50,365 nt of DNA, taken from positions 1-50,365 of the forward strand of contig JBAXGN010000028.1 in assembly GCA_037139415.1 (NCBI GenBank), written 5' to 3'. Shown piece by piece: positions 8,766 to 16,606 of the stretch. The notes under the pieces are model-generated. The model saw only the letters and a program-made list of their open reading frames with translations, ran no database searches and was not told the DNA's origin. This stretch comes from Verrucomicrobiota bacterium. Lineage in GTDB: Bacteria > Verrucomicrobiota > Verrucomicrobiia > Limisphaerales > Fontisphaeraceae. Position numbers and translations under genes: made by a program. Every line of letters starts with the position of its first letter. Position 1 is the stretch's first letter.

Positions 8766-8920
8766 GCTCGGGCACTTTCCGGTCTCGACTGGGGGTCTGT
8801 CAACGGTCAAAACCGGATTGGCCGGGCTTGGAGGAACGAAACAGAGGAACGAAACAGGATTGACCTATCGGAGGCGTGCGGGGATAAATGTCCAGCCATT
8901 ATGCCCATAAGGATGATTGT

Positions 8921-11900
8921 ATGAAGACGAAATGCCGCTGCTTGTTCAATGCGTTTCTGCTCCTTGCCGTCGTGAACGCGCCGGGAGCCACCTTGTTTGA
9001 ATTCGGGTCCACCAATCGCACGACGGCGGCGCTGACGCTCGCTCCCAAAGGTTATGCCAGTTACCAACAGGACGGTTTTTTTGTCGTTGGTCATTCGGAC
9101 CCACGCGCGGATTGGCCCTACGTGCATCCGGGTCCGCAGGATGGTTGGGCCGGCGGCGGCGAACACACGTTCCACATCGTGTTTGGAGTGCAGTCCACCA
9201 CGGTCTCGGGTGCCTGCCGGCTGGTGTTGGACCTGCTCGATACCCATTACAAATCGCCCCCGCACCTGCGCATTGAAATCAACGGTCAGGCCTTTGACCG
9301 GGATTTGCCCGTCGGCGGGGATGGCGGCGCCATTTTTGGTCGGCTGGCAAATATCAAGCCGCAGCGAGTGGAAGTGGTCTTTCCAGCCAAGCTGCTTAAA
9401 CTGGGAACCAATACCATCGCCATCGCCAATCGTCAGGGGAGTTGGATGCTCTATCAACGGGTGGCGTTGGAAACCCCGGTGGGTGTCACGCCCGCTGCGG
9501 TGCCGGAGGCCGGGGCCATGATCGCGGCCGCACGCCAGGCGGCGAGTGGAACGAAAGTGGACCAGATTGTCGTGGTGTTCAAAACCCATTTCGACATCGG
9601 CTATACCGATTTGGCGAGCAATATTGTCCAGAAATACCGGGGCCCCATGATTGATCAGGCTTTGGAAGTGGTGGCACAAAATCGTGACCTGCCGCCTGCG
9701 CAGCAGTTTGCCTGGACGATTCCCGGCTGGCCCATGCACAAGATCCTTGAGGATTGGCCCGAGCAGTCAACCGCCCGCAAAACCCAGGTGGAAGCGGCCC
9801 TGAAATCCGGACACTTTGTGGTCCACGCGCTCCCGTTCACCACGCATACCGAATCTCTGGAGCTTGAGGATTTGGTGCGCGGCCTGGCCTTCTCCACCCG
9901 CATCACCCGCGATTACGGACTGGACGCGCCGCGTGATGCGAAGATGACCGACGTGCCGGAGCACACGCGGGTGCTGGCCACCATCCTCAAGCAGGCCGGC
10001 GTGGAGTTCATGCACATTGGTTGTAACGGGCTCAGCACCCCGCTCGAGGTGCCGCCCCTCTACTGGTGGGAAGGGCCGGATGGCTCTCGTATCCTGACCA
10101 TGTACTCGACCCAGTACGGCACGGGGTTGAACCCACCCAAGGATTGGCCGTATCGGACCTGGCTGGCGCTGATCCACACCGGGGACAACCACGGCCCGCC
10201 GCGCCCGGACGAGGTTAAAAAGGTGCTGGAGCGCGCCGCCAAAACGATGCCCGGCGTTAAGGTGAAGATTGGTCGGCTCTCGGATTTTGCCGATGCCATC
10301 CTGGCCGAGCAACCCAACCTACCCGTGGTGCGAGGCGATGCCACTGATACTTGGATTCACGGGCCAATGTCTGATCCCATCGGTATGAAACTGGCCCGAA
10401 ACATCCGTCCATTGCTCGCCGCCACGGAATCGCTCAACACCCTGTTGCGCGGCTGGAACGTGGCGGTGCCGGACGCCGCCGCTCCCGTGGCCGCCGCGTA
10501 TGAGCAGAGTCTGCTTTATGGGGAACATACTTGGGGCGGATCCATCGGTTGGGCGCGGAAGCAGCTTGGTTTTGGCGCTATCTTTGCGACCAACCGGGCC
10601 AGCGGCCTTTATGCGCGCAGCGAGGCTTCCTGGGCCGAGCATACCTCGTACATTGAGCGGGCCCGTGATTTGGTGCAGCCGGAACTTGAGCGCAATCTGC
10701 GGGCGCTGGCCGAGGCGGTTGCCATGAAAGGGCCGCGCGTCGTGGTTTTCAATCCCCTGCCATGGAAGCGTGATGGCGTGGTGATTTTGCCGGATGGACG
10801 CGATTTCCTCGCGCACGCCGTGCCTGCCTTGGGCTATCGCGCCTATGATCTGGCCAAACTGCCGCCCGTGTCACCAAACGCAAGAAAAACGGTCACGGTG
10901 GCCACACCCGGCAAGGCTATCCTCGAAAACGAGGTGTTTCAGGCAAAGCTCGATCTTACCCGCGGTGTCATCCAATCCTTGGTACACAAGCAAACCGGTC
11001 GGGAATTGGTGGACACTACCGCAGAAGTCGGGTTTGGTCAGTTTCTCTACGAGCGGTTTGACCAGGCGCAGGTATGGGCTTACTGCGAGGCCTATAATCG
11101 TGAAGGGCACAAACGCCACATTGATTTCGACAAGCCGGGTTTGCCCTCCACCAATGAATTCCAGTATCGCGCTGCCGCACCGAGAGATTTCCGTGTGCGA
11201 TTCGAGAAAACACCGTCCAGCGTGAGTGCCATCATGGAGGCAGCCTCCGGCAATGGTGTGCCGTGCGGCGTAACCACACGAGTAGTGCTTTATCACGATC
11301 TCCCTTATGCCGATTTGGAAATGACGGTGCAAAACAAGCCGGAAGACCCTTGGCCTGAAGCGGGCTGGCTGTGTCTGCCGTTTGCGGTGGCGTCACCACA
11401 GTTCAAGCTGGGTCGGCCCGGGGGAATCACTGACCCAGCCCGGGACCTGATTCCGGGCGGCAACCAGGATATCTTTACCCTTAACACCGGTCTTACCATG
11501 ATTGATCCACAAGGCCGAGGCGTGGGCCTTTGTCCCATGGACCATCCACTGGTTAGCTTGGAACGACCCGGATGCTGGAAATTCTCGCGTGACTTTATCC
11601 CCCGCAAACCGGTCGTTTACCTTAACCTGTTCAATAACCAGTGGAATACCAACTTCCGCCTGTGGAACGGCGGCACGTGGACTTCGCGGGTGCGCCTTTG
11701 GGCGGTGAAGAATGGTGGCGACCAAGCAGCCGCGCTCATCACGCCGTCGCTGGAAGCTCGGTATCCCCTCCAGGCCATGGTGACAGCAGAACCGGCGGGT
11801 GCTTTGCCGGTCGAACAGACGGGCGGGGAGGTTTCGCGCCCGGGTGTGTTGGTCACTGCCTTGGGGGCCAATCCGGATGGGTTGGGTACACGGCTACGTG

Positions 11901-12094
11901 TGTGGGAGTTGGCTGGCCAGGGCGGGCCGTTGCGTATCCAATTGCCGGCTAGCCTCGCCAAAGCTGGTGTGCAAGCATGCGATCTGCGCGGGCGCCCGAT
12001 GAATCAGCCGGTGGAAACGAAGGCCGGTGTGCTGACGGTTCAGCTCCCGGCCTTTGCGCCCATGACATTCTTGTTCAAACCAGCAGCCCAATAA
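8921..12094 (+). CDS. Secreted GH38-type alpha-mannosidase with N-terminal sandwich domain
   Basis: 1057 residues from ATG 8921. An AAGGAT Shine-Dalgarno-like site lies 8-9 bases upstream, so I prefer it to the ATG at 8888. A signal peptide (CLFNAFLLLAVVNAPGA) comes first. Residues about 25-190 form a beta-sandwich like the C-terminal domain of rhamnogalacturonan lyases (RLVLDLLDTHYKSPPHLRIE; NTIAIANRQGSWMLYQRVAL). The catalytic GH38/DUF5054-like domain starts near residue 218 with VFKTHFDIGYTDL, the metal-binding His-x-Asp of the family, and contains TTHTESLELEDLVRGL and WWEGPDGSRILTMYS. The C-terminal sandwich region from about 600 begins with VVVFNPLPWKRDG and runs to the end. The likely role is cleavage of alpha-mannosides in the periplasm or outside the cell. 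The exact subfamily is uncertain. Confidence 0.88.
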   Translation: MKTKCRCLFNAFLLLAVVNAPGATLFEFGSTNRTTAALTLAPKGYASYQQDGFFVVGHSDPRADWPYVHPGPQDGWAGGGEHTFHIVFGVQSTTVSGACRLVLDLLDTHYKSPPHLRIEINGQAFDRDLPVGGDGGAIFGRLANIKPQRVEVVFPAKLLKLGTNTIAIANRQGSWMLYQRVALETPVGVTPAAVPEAGAMIAAARQAASGTKVDQIVVVFKTHFDIGYTDLASNIVQKYRGPMIDQALEVVAQNRDLPPAQQFAWTIPGWPMHKILEDWPEQSTARKTQVEAALKSGHFVVHALPFTTHTESLELEDLVRGLAFSTRITRDYGLDAPRDAKMTDVPEHTRVLATILKQAGVEFMHIGCNGLSTPLEVPPLYWWEGPDGSRILTMYSTQYGTGLNPPKDWPYRTWLALIHTGDNHGPPRPDEVKKVLERAAKTMPGVKVKIGRLSDFADAILAEQPNLPVVRGDATDTWIHGPMSDPIGMKLARNIRPLLAATESLNTLLRGWNVAVPDAAAPVAAAYEQSLLYGEHTWGGSIGWARKQLGFGAIFATNRASGLYARSEASWAEHTSYIERARDLVQPELERNLRALAEAVAMKGPRVVVFNPLPWKRDGVVILPDGRDFLAHAVPALGYRAYDLAKLPPVSPNARKTVTVATPGKAILENEVFQAKLDLTRGVIQSLVHKQTGRELVDTTAEVGFGQFLYERFDQAQVWAYCEAYNREGHKRHIDFDKPGLPSTNEFQYRAAAPRDFRVRFEKTPSSVSAIMEAASGNGVPCGVTTRVVLYHDLPYADLEMTVQNKPEDPWPEAGWLCLPFAVASPQFKLGRPGGITDPARDLIPGGNQDIFTLNTGLTMIDPQGRGVGLCPMDHPLVSLERPGCWKFSRDFIPRKPVVYLNLFNNQWNTNFRLWNGGTWTSRVRLWAVKNGGDQAAALITPSLEARYPLQAMVTAEPAGALPVEQTGGEVSRPGVLVTALGANPDGLGTRLRVWELAGQGGPLRIQLPASLAKAGVQACDLRGRPMNQPVETKAGVLTVQLPAFAPMTFLFKPAAQ

Positions 12095-12104
12095 GGCCGG
12101 CACC

Positions 12105-12584
12105 TCAAGTGGTCTTGGTGTACGAGCGTTTGCCGGTGAGTTCGTTGATCTCAATCTGCCAGACCCGGGTCCGGGCAACGATGACGGGATCAAACGACCA
12201 GGTGCGGCCGGAGTATTGGCGCATGATCTCGTTGAGCGCGTAGTCTCTGGCGGCCACCTCCACCAACTCGCGGATGACGCCAAAACCGATGACGCTCTCG
12301 TACGCCATGCTCCATTTGCACGCCAAATCCGGATGCCGGCGCACCTCCACGTTGCACTCAAACTCGAAGCACACCTGCGGATTCGCTTGGAAAAATTCCA
12401 GCTTCGTCCCCTCGGTGGCCGTGTGAAGATAAATCGCCCGCCCATCATAACCGAAGGAAACCGGCACCAGGTAGGGCCAGTTGTCTTTGGCCAGCGCCAG
12501 GTGACATACTTGGCTGCTGCGAATGATCGCGTCCAGCGCGGCGCGGTCCGTAATGGCTTTGTCGTTTCGTCGCATGGTTTTCAC
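12105..12584 (-). CDS. Pyridoxamine 5'-phosphate oxidase family / NimA-like FMN protein
   Basis: 159 residues of the FMN-binding split-barrel fold. The N-terminal MRRNDKAITDRAALDAIIRS is the usual start of the NimA-like branch. It is followed by VCHLALAKDNWPYLVPVSFG, YDGRAIYLHTATEGTKLEFF, and PQVCFEFECNVEV, which match the conserved strand order of that branch. Proteins of this type bind flavin and are often annotated as nitroimidazole-resistance-like, but most are uncharacterised reductases. ATG 12584 is used. An internal ATG four codons in would give MRRND. The gene is convergent with the mannosidase, ten bases from its stop. Confidence 0.85.
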   Translation of the reverse strand: MKTMRRNDKAITDRAALDAIIRSSQVCHLALAKDNWPYLVPVSFGYDGRAIYLHTATEGTKLEFFQANPQVCFEFECNVEVRRHPDLACKWSMAYESVIGFGVIRELVEVAARDYALNEIMRQYSGRTWSFDPVIVARTRVWQIEINELTGKRSYTKTT

Positions 12585-12963
12585 TTCCGGTTACAGAGCA
12601 TTTGCCGGATGATGCTAATACACTGAACCGATGGGGTCCAGTCTGCATTCGCCCAGGGCTGCATCAAGCGCGTTGGTGCGTTACGAATAGTACGAGGTGG
12701 GAGGGCCTGTGGTTCCGTACCCCCTCCTGTATCCTCTCCCTCGGGGCATGGGCGTCAACCTTATTGGTTGCGTAATTTGCGCGGGTTCTGCCAGTTCACC
12801 CGCGCCCGTCGCCGCCCTTAGCGTCAAGCGCGCCGCCCACCGGAGCGCGGACCTCCGATCCGCGTGGCTTTGACTGCTTTAGCCGCATGCACCGTTGAGG
12901 GAATAACCGAAGCGGCTCCCGCGCCCCCCAGCGGACCGGAGGTCCGCGCTCCTTGGGTTGACG
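12585..12963. other. Intergenic region carrying a palindromic element
   Basis: No gene is visible between the NimA-like start and the sigma-factor relic. The first half (12585-12815) has only short frames. The second half is dominated by the inverted repeats described in the next entry. Confidence 0.6.
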
Positions 12964-12966
12964 CTA
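12819..12966. repeat. Palindromic (BIME/MITE-like) element with nested inverted repeats
   Basis: Outer arms TAGCGTCAA (12819-12827) and TTGACGCTA (12958-12966) are perfect 9-base inverted copies. Inside them, a 22-base arm at 12842-12863 (beginning GGAGCGCGGACCTCCG) is repeated in inverse orientation at 12931-12952 with one mismatch. Each inner arm is itself nearly self-complementary (GCGGAC/GTCCGC), as in REP units, so two REP-like units face each other across about 67 bases. No transposase is encoded. The right outer arm contains the TAG stop of the truncated sigma-factor copy, so the element abuts the duplicated segment. Confidence 0.65.
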
Positions 12967-13378
12967 GAACCACGTTTTAAGTTTCTCGCGGAGAATTTGT
13001 CTGGCCCGGTAAAGACGGGATTCAACGGCCTTGGGTGTGCTCTGCAAGACCGTGGCCGCTTCGGCTACCGGCAGGGCTTCCCACTCACAAAGAATGATGG
13101 CTTCGCGCATGTCGTCCGGCAGAGCTTGCACCGCCGCGCGGACGGCTTTGGCCCGTTCGGCAGCCTCGGCGGCCTGGTTGGGATCGGTGGTTGCGGCAGG
13201 CAAGGTGTCACCCAGGGTTTGCTCGGTCGTTTCGGATTCGGCATCGAGCGAGACGTTCGGGTGCCGGGCATGCCAGCGATGGTGGTTGCGGGCCAGGTTC
13301 GCGGCGATGGTAAACAGCCAGGTGCTGAATTTATGTTCCGGATATAGGTCTCGCGGGAGCGATAGACGCGAACGAAGG
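12964..13378 (-). pseudogene. Truncated duplicate of the ECF sigma factor gene
   Basis: This segment is nearly identical to 19208-19623, the C-terminal two thirds of the ECF sigma factor. The identical part begins at CCCGGTAAAGACGGG, while the last dozen codons differ (ILREKLKTWF against LLREQLKKWL). The N-terminal region 2 sequence (MDRHAPGVFHFLCRML, DDANDLAQDTFVRV) is absent. One T is missing in GGATATAGG (intact copy GGATTATAGG) near 13343, which also shifts the frame. The segment is joined at 13373-13378 to the 3' end of a copy of the cysteine-rich protein gene. The open frame that runs through it to 13539 is a chimera of antisense and sense pieces and cannot make a sigma factor. Confidence 0.85.
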
Positions 13379-13463
13379 GGTGGAAAAAAATGCCAGGGAC
13401 ACCGTGAAACACACGTGCAAAAGCGTCGGCAGTGAAGGCGCGTCTTGCTGCTCCATGAAATAA
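13373..13463 (+). pseudogene. 3' fragment of the cysteine-rich protein gene
   Basis: A copy of about 21083-21173, the last 28 codons of the small exported cysteine-rich protein. It reads GVEKNARDTVKHTCKSVGSE followed by GASCCSMK and a TAA stop, against GVGKNAKDTVKHSCKSGSSE and GASCCAMK in the intact gene. The start, signal peptide and the CPKC and CPTC motifs are missing. Homology continues past the stop through the terminator hairpin to about 13538, where it ends. That is where, in the intact locus, an aquaporin gene fragment begins. Confidence 0.85.
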
Positions 13464-13496
13464 GGTGGCAACCCACGCCGGACAGCGGCTGAGCAA

Positions 13497-13524
13497 AGCG
13501 GCTCTCACACGAGGGTCGCTTTTT
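13497..13524 (+). terminator. Hairpin terminator, copy 2
   Basis: A 10-bp stem AGCGGCTCTC / GAGGGTCGCT with loop ACAC, followed by TTTT. It is homologous to the hairpin at 21208-21231. One stem pair changed from G-C to T-A on both sides, so the fold is kept despite sequence change. It terminated the lost cysteine-rich protein gene. Confidence 0.65.
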
Positions 13525-13538
13525 GCGTTTACAGAACA

Positions 13539-13875
13539 ACGGAAATCAAGCGAAGCGCCACAGTGGGAATGGCCATGATTAGCGGGGAACTGAGTCTGGT
13601 TAACCTTGGCCTTGGCGAGGGGCGTTTGGTATCGCGTCAGAACCGGTGCGGGCATATTTTCTAATTCATACGAAATTACTATTGCGTAATACTAAAAATC
13701 AAGTATTAAGTTCTCATACGTTCGTAATACTAGGAAAACGAGTGGGGGCAGCGGCGTTGGAACGCCGCGGGTCCGCTCGCGGCAACAACGATCAGATGAG
13801 TCGAAAATCGCCAGTCACAATGCTGACGCCTTGGATGGGTGGCAGCGGCTTGTCCGCCATCGTGCCGGAGGCAAC
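13539..13875 (+). promoter_or_regulatory. Upstream region of the radical SAM/ABC operon with AT-rich repeats
   Basis: A 337-base leader without a gene. From 13661 to 13734 the composition drops to strongly AT-rich, unlike its surroundings. Within it, CGTAATACTA occurs twice (13685-13694 and 13723-13732), CATACG occurs twice (13667-13672 and 13715-13720), and ATTAC-N6-GTAAT forms an inverted repeat (13675-13690). Seen from the other strand the half-sites read GTATTAC and CGTATGA. These resemble half-sites of metal-responsive regulators such as NikR in general form only. This is the natural place for the promoter and operator of the six-gene operon that starts at 13876. No riboswitch could be recognised. 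Confidence 0.4.
13751..13768. repeat. Perfect 18-base palindrome
   Basis: GCGGCGTT-GG-AACGCCGC is a perfect 8-bp stem with a two-base spacer, followed by GGGTCCGC. It is GC-rich and sits about 108 bases before the first gene of the operon. It resembles the short REP-like palindromes in this DNA. It is not followed by a T-run, so it is not an obvious terminator. Confidence 0.5.
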
Positions 13876-14475
13876 ATGATAATGCGGGTGAGAGCCTTTA
13901 CACTGATTGAATTGCTGGTGGTGATTGCCATTATCGCCATCCTGGCCGCGCTGCTGATGCCGGCGCTGGCGCAGGGCAAGGCGCGGGGGAAAAGCGCCGG
14001 GTGCCTGAACAACCTGCGGCAGATCGGCCTGGCCACGCAGATGTATGCCGACGAGAATGAATCCTATCCGCCAGCCTGGGTGGATTCGACCACGCGCTGG
14101 ATGGACCTGATTCAGCCCTGTCTCGATAAAAGGTCGGGGGTGTACCTGTGTCCAGCGGACCAGCAGCGGATTCCGGTGACTTGGGACACGAACATTTTCC
14201 TAAGCTACGGCATCAACACCTTCCGCTTTGGCGACCAGGCGCATTGTTTCTGGTACGGCGTGAAGGGCAATGCCGTGCCGCGCCCCTCGGGCACGATCAT
14301 TTTTGCGGACTGCACGCCCGGCAAATATTACTGCGGCGGGGGCAGCGCGTTCAAGGAACCAGTGGTGGACGTGGACTATCGGCATCCCAAGGGCAGTTTT
14401 GTGGCCGTGTTTTGTGACGGCCACGCTGAAACCAAAATCAAAACCCAACAAACCGACTGGGACGCCTCCCAATAG
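13876..14475 (+). CDS. Prepilin-type N-terminal cleavage/methylation protein
   Basis: 199 residues from ATG 13876. MIMRVRA precedes the cleavage site and [20 protein letters not shown] is the type IV pilin-like helix, with the conserved Glu at +5. The residue before the cleavage site is Ala where Gly is usual. The mature part carries [20 protein letters not shown] and ends with [20 protein letters not shown], the 'H-x-G...F.DGH' signature of the large verrucomicrobial/planctomycete pseudopilin-like family. These proteins are processed by a prepilin peptidase and stay in the envelope. Their roles are mostly unknown. Its stop is five bases before the DUF3344-like gene, so it appears to be the first gene of the operon. 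A start at ATG 13882 is also possible. Confidence 0.88.
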   Translation: MIMRVRAFTLIELLVVIAIIAILAALLMPALAQGKARGKSAGCLNNLRQIGLATQMYADENESYPPAWVDSTTRWMDLIQPCLDKRSGVYLCPADQQRIPVTWDTNIFLSYGINTFRFGDQAHCFWYGVKGNAVPRPSGTIIFADCTPGKYYCGGGSAFKEPVVDVDYRHPKGSFVAVFCDGHAETKIKTQQTDWDASQ

Positions 14476-14480
14476 AAATC

Positions 14481-15701
14481 ATGAAAAAGCATCCGGACAA
14501 ACCCATAGCCAATCAGGCTCGACCATTCGGCCTGGGCCAATCACTTGTGCTGGCGCTGGCCCTCAGTGCCGCCTTCGCGTTGCCGCCGGCATCAGTCCAG
14601 GCCGGTTTTGCCACCGCGGGCCAAGGGATCAGCAATGTGCTAGCCGGGAGCGTGAGCAACGGGGCGTTGTTTTGTGGCACCACGACCAACTGGGCCAACA
14701 GCACCCCGAGCTTGCCTTTCAACACAACCGTCGGGTGGTCGCTGCCGGTCTGCGACCGGGTGGTCGCCAGCCGGTTGATCATGACGTTGTGGGGTGGCAC
14801 GGCGAATTACACCTGCCAGATGACGGTGGCCATCAATGGCACGAACCTGCCAGCAGCAAATCCACTGGTGTTTGGGTCCACGAGTGACGCCAACGCGGTT
14901 TTTAGCGGGGTTGCGCCGTGCGTCTATGGCGCGGGGTCCGGGCTGTGGGTGGTTGGCCTGCCGGTGCCGGAGGAGATGCTGCACCGGGACGGTTCCAGCA
15001 ATACGGTGAGCATCACGGAGAGCACGCCAGACAGTTTCGACGGGCGGATTCACCATGTCACCCTCGTAGCGGTCTATCAATCCGCCGCCCTGAGTAATCA
15101 GTTTGATTATGCACTGGCCGAAGGCAGCGGCGACATTTACGGCACGCCTGCCGCGCCGCAAGTCAATCAGCGCACCGTCCCGCTGGGCACTGTGAACCCC
15201 ACAAATGCCACGGCAGCGCGGCTGACCGCGCTTTACACGTATGGCGACACGGGACAGAATGACCGGCTCTATTTCAACGGCGTGCAATTGGGCGGCGATG
15301 ATGTTGCGCAATGGGATAAGACCGGCACGGGATTGAACTACGGCCCGAGCGTGGCGAGTTTCGAGGTGCTGGGCAGCCTGGCGGCGACCAATAGCGTAAG
15401 GTTTACCGTGGCGGCGACGGATGTGCCCGGCACGCGGGAAACAAGCCTGCGCCCGCAACTGGCGGCGCTCACGGTCACGCGCCCACCACAGACCGCCCCG
15501 CCCGCACTGGGCATTGCGTTGAATGTGGTCGTCACCTGGCCGGTTTCGGCGGGTACGTATCAATTACAGTTCCGCCCCAGCCTGGAGAGCGGGAGCTGGA
15601 GCAACGTGACCAATGCGCCAACGGTCATCAACGGTCAGAACGCCGTCCTGCTGCCGCGTGGCGCGGCGCAGCAGTTTTACCAACTTCAAAAAACGAACTA
15701 G
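14481..15701 (+). CDS. Secreted DUF3344-like protein
   Basis: 406 residues. A long n-region and signal peptide end near residue 41 (LVLALALSAAFALPPASVQA-GF). Residues about 45-330 match the DUF3344 pattern as I know it: repeated beta structure with TANYTCQMTVAINGTNLPAA, PCVYGAGSGLWVVGLPVPEE, DGRIHHVTLVAVYQ, and FDYALAEGSGDIYG. A second similar half follows (ALYTYGDTGQNDRLYFNGVQ; TGTGLNYGPSVASFEVLG). The last 60 residues are the short verrucomicrobial C-terminal domain (YQLQFRPSLESGSWSNVTNA ... FYQLQ). DUF3344 has no established function. In other genomes it occurs in surface proteins of methanogens and bacteria. Position between a pseudopilin and an ABC binding protein suggests a surface receptor or scavenger for the ligand taken up by the transporter. 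That is inference. Confidence 0.75.
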   Translation: MKKHPDKPIANQARPFGLGQSLVLALALSAAFALPPASVQAGFATAGQGISNVLAGSVSNGALFCGTTTNWANSTPSLPFNTTVGWSLPVCDRVVASRLIMTLWGGTANYTCQMTVAINGTNLPAANPLVFGSTSDANAVFSGVAPCVYGAGSGLWVVGLPVPEEMLHRDGSSNTVSITESTPDSFDGRIHHVTLVAVYQSAALSNQFDYALAEGSGDIYGTPAAPQVNQRTVPLGTVNPTNATAARLTALYTYGDTGQNDRLYFNGVQLGGDDVAQWDKTGTGLNYGPSVASFEVLGSLAATNSVRFTVAATDVPGTRETSLRPQLAALTVTRPPQTAPPALGIALNVVVTWPVSAGTYQLQFRPSLESGSWSNVTNAPTVINGQNAVLLPRGAAQQFYQLQKTN

Positions 15702-15713
15702 CGCCGCCACGAT

Positions 15714-16604
15714 ATGCCCCGGTTTTTGTCCATCGTTGGGTGCCTGTTGGTACTGGCGCTCGCCAGCCTGACCGGCCGCAGCGCCCCGATGTCGGGCACG
15801 GGCGGGCGCGCCGTCACGGATTCCACGAAGCAAACGGTGGTGGTCCCGGCGAATCCCCAACGCGTCCTGAGCCTTTGCACGTCGGCGACGGATACGCTGC
15901 TCCGGTTGGGCGAGGGGGCGCGGCTGGCGGGGATTGATGAATACAGCCGCGTGGTTCCAGGCACCAGCAACGTGACGGTGCTGGGCAAGGGCAGCGCTAT
16001 TTCACGGGAGCAAGTGCTGGCGCGAGGAATTGACTTGGCATTTGTGTGGTGGTTCCAGGAGGACGCGGCGAAGCTGCTGGCGGATTTGCGGGTGCCGGTG
16101 GTGCGGTTGCGCTGCGGGCGGGCGTCCGAAGTGCCGGACACCATCCGGCTGGTGGGGCAATGCGTGGGGGCCACCAATGCCGCCGACGCGCTGGCGCGCA
16201 GCGTCACGGAAAAGCTGGCCCGGCTGACGCCCGCCAGCACGAACGTTGGGCCACGGGTTTACCTGGAGCTTTACACCCCGTTTAAAACCAGCGGCGGCGA
16301 TTCGTACTTGAATGACCTGATTGAACTGGCGGGCGGACACAACATCGCCGCCCAGGGCAATGGGGCGCTGCTGCTTTCGGCGGAGCAACTGCTCGCCGCC
16401 GATCCGCATTGCGTCGTGCTGCTGGCGGGCTTCGGCACCCCTGAACAATTTGCGCGGCGCGGCGGGCTGGGCAGCCTGGCCGCCGTCAAGGCGGGCCGGG
16501 TGCATATCCTGGACCGCTATTATCTGGTTGCCGGCGCGGGGCTGCCCGAGGGGGTGGCCGCACTGCGTCAATTGATCCAACCTGAATCAAAAACCAAACA
16601 TTAA
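15714..16604 (+). CDS. ABC transporter substrate-binding protein, FecB/BtuF type
   Basis: 296 residues. A signal peptide (FLSIVGCLLVLALASLTGRS) is followed by a TroA/FecB-like two-lobe fold joined by a long helix. Typical segments are PQRVLSLCTSATDTLLRLGE, LAGIDEYSRV, SREQVLARGIDLAFVWW, the C-lobe YLELYTPFKTSGGDSYLNDL followed by IELAGGHNIA, and LGSLAAVKAGRVHILDRYY. It carries no clear lipobox cysteine at a mature N-terminus. GC in VGCLLVLA is a possible but poor candidate. The family binds ferric siderophores, heme, cobalamin or other metal chelates in the periplasm. It starts 12 bases after the DUF3344-like gene and ends two bases before the radical SAM gene, so it is clearly co-transcribed. 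Confidence 0.92.
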   Translation: MPRFLSIVGCLLVLALASLTGRSAPMSGTGGRAVTDSTKQTVVVPANPQRVLSLCTSATDTLLRLGEGARLAGIDEYSRVVPGTSNVTVLGKGSAISREQVLARGIDLAFVWWFQEDAAKLLADLRVPVVRLRCGRASEVPDTIRLVGQCVGATNAADALARSVTEKLARLTPASTNVGPRVYLELYTPFKTSGGDSYLNDLIELAGGHNIAAQGNGALLLSAEQLLAADPHCVVLLAGFGTPEQFARRGGLGSLAAVKAGRVHILDRYYLVAGAGLPEGVAALRQLIQPESKTKH

Positions 16605-16606
16605 AT

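Noticed and set aside
12964-13539. A 191-residue open frame ending in a sigma region 4
   Set aside because: The N-terminal third is antisense of the cysteine-rich gene fragment and the terminator, so it is a chimera produced by the deletion, not a functional sigma factor.
13540-13660. Possible cobalamin riboswitch (GCGCCACAGTGGG resembles a B12 box)
   Set aside because: The other conserved cobalamin-aptamer segments are not found in the right order before it, and the hit is a short GC-rich palindrome.
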